Positions 47,954-56,565 of a DNA stretch of 64,000 nucleotides are shown one piece after another. The first letter of the stretch is position 1, and each line of letters starts with the position of its first letter. Below the pieces are notes generated by a model. That model did not search any database, had not been told where the DNA came from, and saw only the letters and a program-made list of their open reading frames with translations. The stretch spans positions 1 to 64,000 of the forward strand of contig NZ_JAGIOI010000001.1 in NCBI RefSeq assembly GCF_017876675.1. Reading direction: 5' to 3'. The position numbers and the translations under genes were made by a program. This DNA comes from Arthrobacter stackebrandtii. Lineage in GTDB: Bacteria; Actinomycetota; Actinomycetes; Actinomycetales; Micrococcaceae.

Positions 47954-48134
47954 CTCAGCCGTCCTTTGGGGCATCTCAGACATCTACAGTTTGTACCTAA
48001 GTTCGTGTGCGAGTAGGCGGCGGGCTTGCTCCTCCCGCCTCCACCAGTCTAGTTGACGGCGCGTGCCTGCTTTGAACCCAACTCGTAACCGCTTCGCGAC
48101 CCATTTGACCGCCCATCTTGTTACGCTAACGCCC

Positions 48135-48725
48135 ATGGACACTTCCCGCTTGATACGTACGACGCCGGCCTTCCGCCTGCCGCTGTTGGCCTCCGTTGCG
48201 CTGGTCTCGGCTCTTGCGCTGGGCGGGTGCACGTCCGGAGGCCCTGCCCCCGCAACCACACTCGAGGCGCCCACCGTCACCCAGTTGGTGCCGGAACCGG
48301 CCGTGCTGCAAAAAGGTGTTGAGTGCCCGTCGTCCTTGGACGATTTCCCCAGCAATGCAGACACCGGCTATCCCGCCACGCCCCGGGGAAGTGTTCCTGC
48401 GGGGTTTGTGCCGGACCAGGTGTTTATCTGCCGCCCCGACTTGGTGACAGGCGTCATGCAGCAGGAGGAATTGAAGGGCGACTTTGCTCCGCTGCTAGCC
48501 GCACTGGCCGTCCCCAGCGACCGCGCAGAGGGGGATGGGGTGGCGTGCACCATGATTCTGGAAATCATCCCTGTCCTGTGGCTGGTCAATGCTGAAGGCG
48601 GAGCCGTCGATGCTGCCTGGCCCACAACGGAGTGTCGGCAGGCCAGCGGCAAGCCCGACACCCAGAAGGCCATCGACGGGCTGACCGTGGCCGGAACCAC
48701 GGTTGTGCCGGGTTCCGGAAAGTAG
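48135..48725 (+). CDS. lipoprotein paralogue 1 of a four-member array
   Basis: A 196-residue exported lipoprotein. The signal sequence ends in the lipobox LGGC near residue 34. The mature part shares the array pattern: VPEPAVLQ, then an early Cys (VECPSS), GSVPAGFVPDQVFIC, LLAALAVPSDR, a third Cys (VACTM), PVLWLVNAEGGAV, and a final Cys (TTEC). Four Cys suggest two disulfides outside the cell. No known family is recognised. The ATG at 48135 lacks a clear ribosome site; it is divergent from pheS and is the first gene of a six-gene operon. Confidence 0.75.
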   Translation: MDTSRLIRTTPAFRLPLLASVALVSALALGGCTSGGPAPATTLEAPTVTQLVPEPAVLQKGVECPSSLDDFPSNADTGYPATPRGSVPAGFVPDQVFICRPDLVTGVMQQEELKGDFAPLLAALAVPSDRAEGDGVACTMILEIIPVLWLVNAEGGAVDAAWPTTECRQASGKPDTQKAIDGLTVAGTTVVPGSGK

Positions 48726-48745
48726 CACTGTCCACCTTGTCACCT

Positions 48746-49303
48746 GTGAAGCACCTCCCCCGTGCAGGCAGGCTGTTGGCCTGCCTCGCATTGCTTTCTT
48801 CGGCGGCGTTGGCTGGGTGCACCATCTTCACAGGCAAGGTGACAGAGTATGTTCCCGCCCCGGCCGCGGTGCAGAAAGCAGTGGACTGCGCGGCATCCTT
48901 GGACGGCCTGCCGGAGTTCGCCCCCAACGCCACGCCGTCACCGCTGGCCGGCTCGGTGCCGGAAGGGTTTGTTCCTGTGAAGGCGGTTGTCTGCACAGCC
49001 GGTGATCGTGGTGCAAATGGCATGCCATCGATCCTGCAGGAGGAACTCAGCGGAAATTTCGCGCCCTTGCTTGCTGCCCTGTCCGCACCCAGCCTTCGCG
49101 GCGATGGCGGCACCGCCTGCCCTGCCATTGGCTTCTCCATCCCCGGACTGTGGCTGGTCAATGCAGCAGGGGAAGCCGTGCACATCATCTGGCCCACCGA
49201 TGCCTGCGGCATGCCCCTTGAGACGCCAAGCGTGTCACAGGCGATCTCTGGACTGGCCGTTGAGGACGCCCATGTGGCGGCCGGCCCCGGGCAGGGAAAA
49301 TGA
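48746..49303 (+). CDS. lipoprotein paralogue 2
   Basis: A 185-residue lipoprotein with lipobox LAGC near residue 22. It shares VPAPAAVQ, VDCAAS, GSVPEGFVPVKAVVC, APLLAALSAPS, TACPA, GLWLVNAAGEAV and a terminal-half Cys with its neighbours. The start is uncertain: GTG 48746 gives a neat signal peptide, and TTG 48737 is possible. It begins 20 bp after paralogue 1 and overlaps paralogue 3 by four bases. Confidence 0.72.
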   Translation: MKHLPRAGRLLACLALLSSAALAGCTIFTGKVTEYVPAPAAVQKAVDCAASLDGLPEFAPNATPSPLAGSVPEGFVPVKAVVCTAGDRGANGMPSILQEELSGNFAPLLAALSAPSLRGDGGTACPAIGFSIPGLWLVNAAGEAVHIIWPTDACGMPLETPSVSQAISGLAVEDAHVAAGPGQGK

Positions 49304-49884
49304 CAAGCCGCCGCACCTACGTTCAGGTGTTCACGACAGCTTGGCTGGCATGCCTGGCCCTGGCATCCGCGGCGGCACTGGCCGGTTGCACCATGGGCAG
49401 CGGCGGGTCCGCCGACTACCTTCCAGCCCCGGCCGTGCTGCAGCAATCCTTCGACTGCCCCGCGTCCGTCTTCGGCCTCCCGGGCAGTGGAGCCACTGAC
49501 TCGCCACCGGCAGCAAGCCTGGCCGGATCGGTGCCGGAGGGATTTGTTCCGGAGCAGGTGTTCCTCTGCCGCCTGGCCGACGTCGAGGTGGACGCCGTGA
49601 CCAGGCTCCAGTACCAGCGTCACCAGCTGGCAGGCGACTTCACGGATCTGATGACTGCCTTGGCGGTGCCCAGCACCCGCGGTAGCGAAAATCAAATGTG
49701 CACCTCGGACATGGAGATCGTCCCCGTCTTGTGGCTCGTCAATGCGCCCGGGGACGCCATCGCGGCCACCTGGCCCACCGACGGCTGCGGCAAGACCCGC
49801 GGCAAGCCAGACACCCAGAAGGCCATCGATGCACTCACGGTGGTGGACGTCCAGATCCCCCCTGTCCCCATGGAGGGCAAATGA
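49300..49884 (+). CDS. lipoprotein paralogue 3
   Basis: A 194-residue lipoprotein with lipobox LAGC near residue 30. Conserved blocks: LPAPAVLQQ, FDCPAS, GSVPEGFVPEQVFLC, LMTALAVPS, a third Cys (MCTSD), PVLWLVNAPGDAI, GKPDTQKAIDAL. Its C-terminal block GKPDTQKAID is also in paralogue 1, so 1 and 3 look most alike. ATGA overlaps join it to both neighbours. Confidence 0.75.
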   Translation: MTSRRTYVQVFTTAWLACLALASAAALAGCTMGSGGSADYLPAPAVLQQSFDCPASVFGLPGSGATDSPPAASLAGSVPEGFVPEQVFLCRLADVEVDAVTRLQYQRHQLAGDFTDLMTALAVPSTRGSENQMCTSDMEIVPVLWLVNAPGDAIAATWPTDGCGKTRGKPDTQKAIDALTVVDVQIPPVPMEGK

Positions 49885-50402
49885 AACATAGTCGGGCAAC
49901 GGCAGTGGCACTGTCGGGGACAATGGCGCTGCTGGGCCTCACATCCTGCTCGTCCCCCTTGGCAACCCAGACATACCTGCCGGAACCGGCGGTGCTGCAG
50001 TCCGCCGTCGACTGTTCAACGGCCAACGGCTGGGAGGTGGCGTCCACCCAGCCGGCAGCATTGCTCAAGGGCAGCGTCCCGGAGGGCTTTGCCCCGGACC
50101 AGGTTGCCACCTGCACAATGGATCCGGCGACCATGGCCGTGACCGAGGAATGGCTCTCGGGAGGCTTTGGACCGTTGCTGGCAGCCTTGGCGACGCCCAG
50201 TGAACGCGGCGGCCCCGCGAGCTGTTTGGATTACGGCGAGATCCTGCCCGGTATCTGGCTCGTCAACGCTGCCGGGGAGGCCGTCAACGCCCAGTGGCCC
50301 ATGGACAGCTGCGGCCATTCCCTGCCGGGCACGTACGAAGCGTTGAAGGGTCTGACGGTCGTGTCGTCGAAGACCGTTCCGGGGCAGGAGGCAGCATCAT
50401 GA
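49881..50402 (+). CDS. lipoprotein paralogue 4
   Basis: A 173-residue lipoprotein with lipobox LTSC near residue 23. Conserved blocks: LPEPAVLQ, VDCSTA, GSVPEGFAPDQVATC, PLLAALATPSER, a third Cys (SCLD), GIWLVNAAGEAV, DSCGHS. It is the shortest of the four. Its end overlaps the HExxH-type gene by four bases, showing that the unlike genes belong to the same operon. Confidence 0.75.
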   Translation: MKHSRATAVALSGTMALLGLTSCSSPLATQTYLPEPAVLQSAVDCSTANGWEVASTQPAALLKGSVPEGFAPDQVATCTMDPATMAVTEEWLSGGFGPLLAALATPSERGGPASCLDYGEILPGIWLVNAAGEAVNAQWPMDSCGHSLPGTYEALKGLTVVSSKTVPGQEAAS

Positions 50403-50884
50403 AATGGTCCCTGCGGATCCGCGCTGCCGCGAATGCCGTGAACCTGTCCACGGCTGCCGGGCTGCTGCTGGCGGCAGCTACACGAACCCCCGTTGAGAAG
50501 GGCCCGCAGGGGTTGATCCTTGGCACCCACTACCGGCCCAAGCTGCCTCTGGCTGGGGCATTTACCGTGGGGAACGTGATCTTCTACCGGGCCGACCGGG
50601 CGTTCATCGACTCCCGCCCGGACCTGTTGGCACACGAGGCCGGCCACGCCACCCAATACGCATGGTGCCTGGGCCTGCCCTTCCTGCCGATGTACTTTGC
50701 GTGCGCCGCATGGTCCTGGTGGCGGACCGGGGACCCCGGCAGCCGGAACTTCTTTGAACGCAACGCCGGGCTTGCCCTCGGCGGATATCGTGAACGGCCC
50801 ACGATCGCGCGCCTGCCCTTTCCACGAAAAGCCTCCGCCCCGACAACACACCCAACAACACGAGCGACAGGAAACAGCCAATGA
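50399..50884 (+). CDS. HExxH-motif protein of unknown function
   Basis: A 161-residue protein of a widespread but unnamed actinobacterial family. LLAHEAGHATQYAW near residue 78 has the HExxH zinc-peptidase pattern, preceded by AGAFTVGNVIF and followed by LPFLPMYFACAAWSWWRTGDPGSRN across residues 96-118, a hydrophobic stretch that may enter the membrane. A third metal ligand is not obvious, though EXXGL-like FERNAGLALGGY follows. Peptidase activity is therefore only possible. It overlaps both neighbours by four bases. Confidence 0.72.
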   Translation: MKWSLRIRAAANAVNLSTAAGLLLAAATRTPVEKGPQGLILGTHYRPKLPLAGAFTVGNVIFYRADRAFIDSRPDLLAHEAGHATQYAWCLGLPFLPMYFACAAWSWWRTGDPGSRNFFERNAGLALGGYRERPTIARLPFPRKASAPTTHPTTRATGNSQ

Positions 50885-51522
50885 GCAACAAGCAACGTTC
50901 CATCACCGTCACCGGCCAGGGCAGCGCCCAGGCGGTACCCGACCACTTCAACATCAGCATCGGCATCGAGTCATCGCAGCCCACCGTGCGGGAGGCCTAC
51001 GCCCAGGCCGGTGCAGCCGTCAACGCTGTCACCGCCGTGCTGCTTGCCAAGGGCGTCGAGCAGGGTTCCATCAGCGCAACGTCCCTGGATGTCCGTGTCG
51101 ACACCCGCTGGCAGGACGGCGTCGGCACCATTGTCACCGGCTATACCGTCTCCAACACCCTGGCGGTCCCCTTGAGCTACGGCAAGGACGCTGAAGACGT
51201 CATCGCCGCCGTGGTGGACACCGGCAACAACAACGTCCGGCTCAACGGGCTCTCGCCCGTCGTTTCAGATTCCTCCGCAGCCCAGGACGCCGCACGCGAA
51301 GCAGCCTGGGCCGACGCCCTCCGGGCCGCCGAGCTTTATGCCCGGCTGGCCGGGCGCACACTGGGCGAGGTGGCCGGCGTCGTCGAGGTCAACCCAACGA
51401 TGGGCGGGCCGCGCCCCATGATGGCCCGTGCCGCGATGGCGATGGACAGCGCCAGCATGCCCATCGCCCAGGGCCAGAGCGAAATCCAGGCCGCCGTCGA
51501 GGCCACCTGGCTGCTCGTGTAG
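50881..51522 (+). CDS. SIMPL-domain protein
   Basis: A 213-residue protein of the SIMPL (DUF541) family. ITVTGQGSAQAVPDHFNISIGIE opens the domain, and RLAGRTLGEVAGVVEV is the typical C-terminal block. Many relatives are periplasmic or surface proteins, but I see no signal peptide here. The family's molecular role is poorly defined. It is the last gene of the lipoprotein operon and is followed by a terminator. Confidence 0.88.
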   Translation: MSNKQRSITVTGQGSAQAVPDHFNISIGIESSQPTVREAYAQAGAAVNAVTAVLLAKGVEQGSISATSLDVRVDTRWQDGVGTIVTGYTVSNTLAVPLSYGKDAEDVIAAVVDTGNNNVRLNGLSPVVSDSSAAQDAAREAAWADALRAAELYARLAGRTLGEVAGVVEVNPTMGGPRPMMARAAMAMDSASMPIAQGQSEIQAAVEATWLLV

Positions 51523-51528
51523 CCACAA

Positions 51529-51560
51529 GGCTGCCGGCCCCCGCGAGGGAGCCGGCAGCC
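51529..51560. terminator. bidirectional terminator
   Basis: A perfect 10-bp G/C stem (51529-51538 with 51551-51560) lies between the convergent SIMPL and acyl-CoA synthetase genes. Confidence 0.7.
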
Positions 51561-51570
51561 CCGCCCAGTG

Positions 51571-53070
51571 CTACGGGACGGTGATCTCGCGCTTGAGGAT
51601 CTTGCCCGTGGGGCCCTTGGGCAGTTCGTCGAGGATGATGATGTCGCGCGGGTACTTGTAGGCGGCCACGCGCGCCTTCACGAATTCCCGGATGTCGTCG
51701 ATGAGCGCCTCCGGATTGTCGGCACCTTCGGCACCGGCCTTCAGTGAAATGGCGGCACAGATTTCCTCCCCGTGCGCTTCGTCCGGCCTGCCCAAGACGG
51801 CGGCCTCCGCCACGGCAGGGTGCTCGTACAGGACTTCCTCTATCTCGCGCGGGTAGACGTTGTAGCCCCCGCGCAGGATCATGTCCTTCTTCCGGTCGAC
51901 GATGAAGAAAACACCATCCTCGTCCTGCCGGCCGAGGTCGCCCGTGCGGAACCAGCCGTCGGGGATGGCGGCGGCAGTGGCGTCGGGATTGTTCCAATAG
52001 CCCTTCATGACGTACGGGCCGGCGACCACGATCTCGCCCACCGCACCCGGCTCGACATCGGCACCCGCATCATCGACGACACGCATTTGTGAGCCTTTCA
52101 CCATGGTGCCCACCGAGCCGGGCTTGCGGATCCCGTCGGTCTGGTTGAAGGAAATGACGGGGGACGTTTCGGACAGGCCATAGCCTTCCAGAAGCGTGGC
52201 ATCAAAGGTGGTCTCGAACTCGTGCAGGATCTCCATCGGCAGGGCCGAGCCGCCGGAGGCTGCCAGGCGCAGCGTGCTGACGTCGTAGTTCTCCCGGCCC
52301 GGCGCCTGCAGCAGCGCCACGTACATGCTGGGGACCCCTTCAAAGATGGTGACCTTGTCACGCTGGATGATCTCGAGGGCCTTGACGGGGTCAAACCGTG
52401 GCAGCAGGGTGACGGTTGCACCGGCCATCACGGCGGAGTTCAGGGCACAGGTCTGGCCGAAGATGTGGAAGAACGGGAGCCCGCCGAAAATGACGTCGCC
52501 GTCCCGGCTGTTGAAGAGGCTGACGGAGACTTCGGCGTTGCTGCGCAGGTTCTCGTGCGTCAGCTCCGCCCCCTTGGGCCTGCCGGTGGTGCCTGAGGTG
52601 TAGAGGATCACGGCGGTGTCATCCTTCTCCGCCGGCGCAACGGCCGTCAGCGGCTCGAGCGGGGCAATGAGGGCCATGAAGCCTGCATCGATGGGGATGA
52701 CCTCGGTTCCGGTGTCCGCCGCCCCGGCCGCAACCTCACCCATCACGCCCTCCCAGGCGAAGGCGAGAATGGAACCGGAATCCGCCAGGTGGTAGGCCAC
52801 CTCCCGGGCCTTCAGCAGCGGGTTCAGCGGAACCACAATGGCGCCGTAGCGCAGGATCCCGTAGTAGATCGGGGGCATCTGCGGCAGGTTGGGCGAGATC
52901 AGGGCAACCCTGTCCCCCGGCTTGATGCCACGCCCGGCCAGCAGGGCGGCCACCTTGGCACTGAGCACCTCCAGTGCGCCGAAGGAAATTTCAATGTCGT
53001 CCAGCTTGATGGCAACGCCCGAGGGGTTTCGCCGGGCGGAGGCACCAACGATGCTGGCCAGGTTTGTCAT
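51571..53070 (-). CDS. long-chain fatty-acid--CoA ligase / AMP-binding enzyme
   Basis: ANL-superfamily adenylating enzyme (499 aa). ATP/AMP motif ILYTSGTTGRPKGAELTH is near residue 156, LEGYGLSETSP near 293, and GWFRTGDLGRQDEDG near 375; the catalytic Lys lies in GPTGKILKREI at the C-terminus. It activates a carboxylic acid, most likely a fatty acid, as the CoA thioester; the substrate is not determined by sequence. The ATG has AAGGAG five bases upstream. Confidence 0.9.
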   Translation of the reverse strand: MTNLASIVGASARRNPSGVAIKLDDIEISFGALEVLSAKVAALLAGRGIKPGDRVALISPNLPQMPPIYYGILRYGAIVVPLNPLLKAREVAYHLADSGSILAFAWEGVMGEVAAGAADTGTEVIPIDAGFMALIAPLEPLTAVAPAEKDDTAVILYTSGTTGRPKGAELTHENLRSNAEVSVSLFNSRDGDVIFGGLPFFHIFGQTCALNSAVMAGATVTLLPRFDPVKALEIIQRDKVTIFEGVPSMYVALLQAPGRENYDVSTLRLAASGGSALPMEILHEFETTFDATLLEGYGLSETSPVISFNQTDGIRKPGSVGTMVKGSQMRVVDDAGADVEPGAVGEIVVAGPYVMKGYWNNPDATAAAIPDGWFRTGDLGRQDEDGVFFIVDRKKDMILRGGYNVYPREIEEVLYEHPAVAEAAVLGRPDEAHGEEICAAISLKAGAEGADNPEALIDDIREFVKARVAAYKYPRDIIILDELPKGPTGKILKREITVP

Positions 53071-53190
53071 GACTGCTCCTTAGCTTTCAAAGTCACGGGG
53101 CCACACCGCCCCACATCTCCACCCTAACCTTTTGGACAGTGATCTGCGCCACATTCCTACCCGCGGGCAACGCGGCACTCGCGCCAACCC

Positions 53191-53219
53191 TTGGAATCAA
53201 TTAGAATATATGTTCTAAT
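53191..53219 (+). promoter_or_regulatory. leaderless promoter with LexA-box-like palindrome
   Basis: TTGGAA (53191-53196), a 17-nt spacer and TCTAAT (53214-53219) end six bases before the ATG at 53226. The palindrome ATTAGAATATATGTTCTAAT (53200-53219) fills the spacer and -10. It matches the actinobacterial SOS pattern GAAC-N4-GTTC at all but one base (GAAT). Confidence 0.6.
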
Positions 53220-53225
53220 ATAGTC

Positions 53226-54368
53226 ATGCGGTGGAACAACCAACAGCTCAACCAGCCACTTTTTCCCAAACCGGACGACGCAGGACCGGCTCCCCTGCTG
53301 CCCCTGGCCGGGCTGGTCCAGAGCGTTCAGACGCCTGAATTTGCCGGCATCACCTTCCACGAGGTTCTGGCCAAGTCGGCCTTGAACAAGGTTCCGCCCA
53401 GTTCCACCATGCCGTTTGAATGGACGGTCAACCCTTACCGGGGCTGCTCCCATGCCTGCGTGTACTGTTTTGCCCGCAAGAGCCACACCTACCTGAATTT
53501 TGATTCCGGGTCCGACTTTGATTCCCAGGTGGTGGTCAAGGTCAACGTCGCCGAGGTGCTGCGCAAGGAATTGCACAAGCCGTCCTGGCAGCATGACCAC
53601 GTGGCGCTGGGAACCAACACCGACCCCTACCAGCGAGCCGAGGGCCGTTACCAGCTCATGCCCGGCATCATCAAGGCGCTTGCCGACTCGGGCACCCCGT
53701 TCTCCATCCTCACGAAGGGCACGCTGCTGGCCCGCGACATCCCCGTGCTGCGGGCAGCCGGTGAACAGGTGAGCGTGGGAATGGGCATCTCCCTCGCCCT
53801 GCTCGACGAGGACCTGGCCCACCGGATCGAACCTGGAACCCCTTCCCCCAAGGCCCGGCTGTCCCTCATCAGCAAGCTGCGCGACGCCGGCCTGCCGTGC
53901 GGAGTGATGGCCATGCCCATCCTGCCCTGGCTGACTGATTCAGCGGAATCACTGGACGCCCTGTTCTCCGCCCTGGCGGCAGCCGGCGCCACCGGGGTCA
54001 CCGCCGGGGCACTGTACCTGCGGCCTGGAACGCGCGAGTGGTTTATGGCCTGGCTGGCCAAGGAGCATCCGGCACTGGTGGGCCGCTACGGCAGACTCTA
54101 CGGTTCCGGCGCCTACGCTTCAAAGGACTACCGGCAGTGGCTGTCAGGGCAGGTCGCAGCGGCCAAGCTGCGGCATGGTTTTGGCACCCAGAACTTCGTC
54201 CACGACCCCCGCGTCGAGGAAGGCCTTTACCCAACCGGCAGCATGCCGCGGCAGGCGCGCCCGGCGGGCTTCCGGAAGATTGCCGCGCCGGCGGGTGGAG
54301 GCAGCAAAAAGGCGGGAACCGCGAATCTGGTTCCCGCCCTGGCCGATGCAGCCCCCACCTTGTTCTAG
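53226..54368 (+). CDS. radical SAM protein, Rv2578c / SPL-like family
   Basis: A 380-residue iron-sulfur enzyme. The cluster motif CSHACVYCFAR near residue 74 is the CxxxCxxC of radical SAM proteins; NPYRGCSHAC and LGTNTDPYQRAE are typical of the spore-photoproduct-lyase-like (COG1533) group that includes mycobacterial Rv2578c. The reaction is unknown; related proteins repair DNA, which fits the SOS-like operator. The ATG has no ribosome site and is probably leaderless. Confidence 0.88.
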   Translation: MRWNNQQLNQPLFPKPDDAGPAPLLPLAGLVQSVQTPEFAGITFHEVLAKSALNKVPPSSTMPFEWTVNPYRGCSHACVYCFARKSHTYLNFDSGSDFDSQVVVKVNVAEVLRKELHKPSWQHDHVALGTNTDPYQRAEGRYQLMPGIIKALADSGTPFSILTKGTLLARDIPVLRAAGEQVSVGMGISLALLDEDLAHRIEPGTPSPKARLSLISKLRDAGLPCGVMAMPILPWLTDSAESLDALFSALAAAGATGVTAGALYLRPGTREWFMAWLAKEHPALVGRYGRLYGSGAYASKDYRQWLSGQVAAAKLRHGFGTQNFVHDPRVEEGLYPTGSMPRQARPAGFRKIAAPAGGGSKKAGTANLVPALADAAPTLF

Positions 54369-54386
54369 GCTGGGACAGCTCCGTGC

Positions 54387-54578
54387 CTATCCGCTCTTGC
54401 GGCGGAATTCACGCTTGTGGCTGGCTGCGCCGTGTGTTGCACTGATCTTGGCGCCGCCGGCAGCCTCAACGCTGCCGTGCTGTTTGTTTTTCTTGTTTTC
54501 CAGGGCCTGGCGAAACTTCTCTTTGGTTTCTTCGCTGGCGCCTGAGGGGGCATGTTCGTCGTGATTGCCGTTGGTCAT
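54387..54578 (-). CDS. DUF5302-family small protein
   Basis: A 63-residue, highly charged, probably disordered protein (EETKEKFRQALENKKNK). AAGGAGG lies upstream of the ATG, a strong ribosome site. The family is small and restricted to actinobacteria; its function is unknown. Confidence 0.8.
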   Translation of the reverse strand: MTNGNHDEHAPSGASEETKEKFRQALENKKNKQHGSVEAAGGAKISATHGAASHKREFRRKSG

Positions 54579-54651
54579 GGCACAACCTCCTTGGGGTTAT
54601 CTGCACCCAGTCTGGCACAGCACCGCCGCATTTCAACACCCGCCGCCGCAA

Positions 54652-55095
54652 TTAATCCGTGGCGCGCCGTCCGCCAACCGTTGTCTCGATGAGGGCCTGC
54701 ACGATGGGCAGGTCCGCGGGTATCCAGTCAAGGGCCAGGATCTCCTGGCCGGCCAGCTCCACCCACTGCAGCAGGTCGTGGTCCTCCAGCGGCGCAGGAG
54801 TGCCTTCCGTCACCTTGCCCAGCCACACCCGCATGGCGGCGGATGGGTTCAAGGGCCAGCCCTCCGACGTCGGACATTCCAGTTCGGCGCCCAGGCGCAC
54901 CTTGACACCCAGCTCTTCAGACAGTTCCCGGTGCAGTGCCTGTTCGTGGCTTTCGCCGGGCTCCACCTTGCCGCCGGGGAATTCCCACATGCCAGCGAAT
55001 TCCGGCGGCGCCGTCCGCCGGGCGGCGAGCAGGCGGTGTGGTTGGTCAAGGGAGTCGAGGAGGGCCGCGCCCACGATTTGCTTCAGAGTCGTCAC
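54652..55095 (-). CDS. NUDIX hydrolase, MutT-like
   Basis: A 147-residue (deoxy)nucleoside-triphosphate pyrophosphohydrolase. The Nudix box is complete: GGKVEPGESHEQALHRELSE followed by ELGV (near residues 40-63). The preceding EFAGMWEFPGG is typical of MutT, so removal of 8-oxo-dGTP is likely; other nucleotides are possible. Confidence 0.88.
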   Translation of the reverse strand: MTTLKQIVGAALLDSLDQPHRLLAARRTAPPEFAGMWEFPGGKVEPGESHEQALHRELSEELGVKVRLGAELECPTSEGWPLNPSAAMRVWLGKVTEGTPAPLEDHDLLQWVELAGQEILALDWIPADLPIVQALIETTVGGRRATD

Positions 55096-55241
55096 CTGGC
55101 CAGTCTAGGCCGGACACGGGCCAACCGCCGTCGAACGTCTAGACTTGAAGGCGGCATCAGCATGCCAGCCGCTGCGCACCGTGGCGCCGGCCACTCCCGC
55201 CGCCGGCGGATCCGGAAAACCACCCTGCGAAAGTGCAATTA

Positions 55242-56459
55242 ATGACCTTGCTCAAGTCCCGGCGCGACTCCGTGCCAACCCCGCCCGGCGTTGTTGGCTG
55301 GGCCATCCTGGCCCTCGCCATCGGCGGCTTCGGCATCGGCACCACCGAATTTGCCATGATGGGCCTGCTGCCCAACGTGGCAGAGGGCGTCGGCGTCAGC
55401 GTGCCCACAGCCGGACATGTCATCTCCGCCTATGCACTGGGCGTGGTGGTGGGAGCGCCGCTGCTGGTGGCCGTCAGCGCCAAGATGCGGCGCAAGACCC
55501 TGGCCCTGATGCTCATGGCACTGTTCACGGTGGGCAACCTGCTCTCCGTCTTTGCCCAGGACTACGTGACCCTGCTCATCACCCGCTTCATCGCGGGCCT
55601 GCCGCACGGCGCGTTCTTCGGCGTGGCCGCCGTCCTGGCCGCATCCCTGGTGGCCCCAAGCAAGCGCGGACGCGCCATCTCCATGGTCATGATGGGTTTG
55701 TCGGTGGCCAACGTGGTGGGCGTGCCGCTGGCCACCTACGTGGGGCAGCAATTTGGCTGGCGCTGGCTGTTCATCCTGGTGGCCGGCATCGGCGTGGTCA
55801 CCATGGCGGCGATCTACGCATTCATCCCCAACCAGAAAGCACAGCCCGATGCCAGCCTGCGCAAGGAACTGGGTGCGCTGCGCCGCGGCCAGGTGTGGCT
55901 GACCCTCCTGGTTGGCGTGGTGGGCTTTGGCGGCTTCTTCGCCGTGTACACCTATGTTGCCAACACCATGACCGATGTGGCCGGATTCGCCGCCGACTTC
56001 CTCCCCGTCATCGTGGGACTGTACGGCCTCGGCATGGTGGCAGGCAGCTATGTGGGCGGACGGATGGCGGACTGGTCGGTCATGGGCAGCATCTACCTCA
56101 TGATGGGCTTCATCACGGTCATCCTGGTCATCTACGCGGCCACCGTGCACGTGCAATGGATGGCTCTGCTCATGATCTTTGTGATCGGGGCGTCCGGGTC
56201 GATGCTGGTTCCGTCGCTGCAGACCCGACTCCTGGACGTCTCACCGGGCGCGCCCACGCTGGCGTCGTCGCTGAACCACTCCGCCCTGAACATGGCCAAC
56301 GCCCTCGGCGCCTTTGTTGGCGGCCTGGTGATCACATGGGGCTGGGGCTTCACGGCACCGGCCCTGGTAGGTGCGGCACTGGCTGTGCTCGGCCTTGGCA
56401 TCGCGCTGTTCAGCGGCTTCCTGGACAAGGTGGGGGCCCGCCGCAAGGCCACCGCCTGA
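55242..56459 (+). CDS. MFS transporter, DHA1-type (AraJ/YdhP-like)
   Basis: A 405-residue membrane protein with 12 predicted helices. AIGGFGIGTTEFAMMGLLP in helix 1 and PHGAFFGVAAVLAASLV near residue 126 are typical of the AraJ/YdhP branch. It likely exports a small molecule by proton antiport; the substrate is unknown. The ATG at 55242 has a weak ribosome site; a GTG three codons earlier is possible. Confidence 0.88.
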   Translation: MTLLKSRRDSVPTPPGVVGWAILALAIGGFGIGTTEFAMMGLLPNVAEGVGVSVPTAGHVISAYALGVVVGAPLLVAVSAKMRRKTLALMLMALFTVGNLLSVFAQDYVTLLITRFIAGLPHGAFFGVAAVLAASLVAPSKRGRAISMVMMGLSVANVVGVPLATYVGQQFGWRWLFILVAGIGVVTMAAIYAFIPNQKAQPDASLRKELGALRRGQVWLTLLVGVVGFGGFFAVYTYVANTMTDVAGFAADFLPVIVGLYGLGMVAGSYVGGRMADWSVMGSIYLMMGFITVILVIYAATVHVQWMALLMIFVIGASGSMLVPSLQTRLLDVSPGAPTLASSLNHSALNMANALGAFVGGLVITWGWGFTAPALVGAALAVLGLGIALFSGFLDKVGARRKATA

Positions 56460-56480
56460 CCCTTCCCCGCCTCTCCCGTC

Positions 56481-56512
56481 GAGGTGTGGGATAACAACGG
56501 CTCCCACACCTC
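56481..56512 (+). terminator. terminator after the MFS gene
   Basis: A perfect 11-bp stem (56481-56491 with 56502-56512) followed by AACTGTTT, 21 nt past the stop. Confidence 0.75.
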
Positions 56513-56565
56513 AACTGTTTGCGGGGCCCGCTCCCGTCCAGCCCCGGACGGGGCTCGGTTGCCGG

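Noticed and set aside
47954-48134. Leader peptide attenuator or T-box before pheS
   Set aside because: No short Phe-rich frame and no terminator-antiterminator pair are visible in the short divergent gap.
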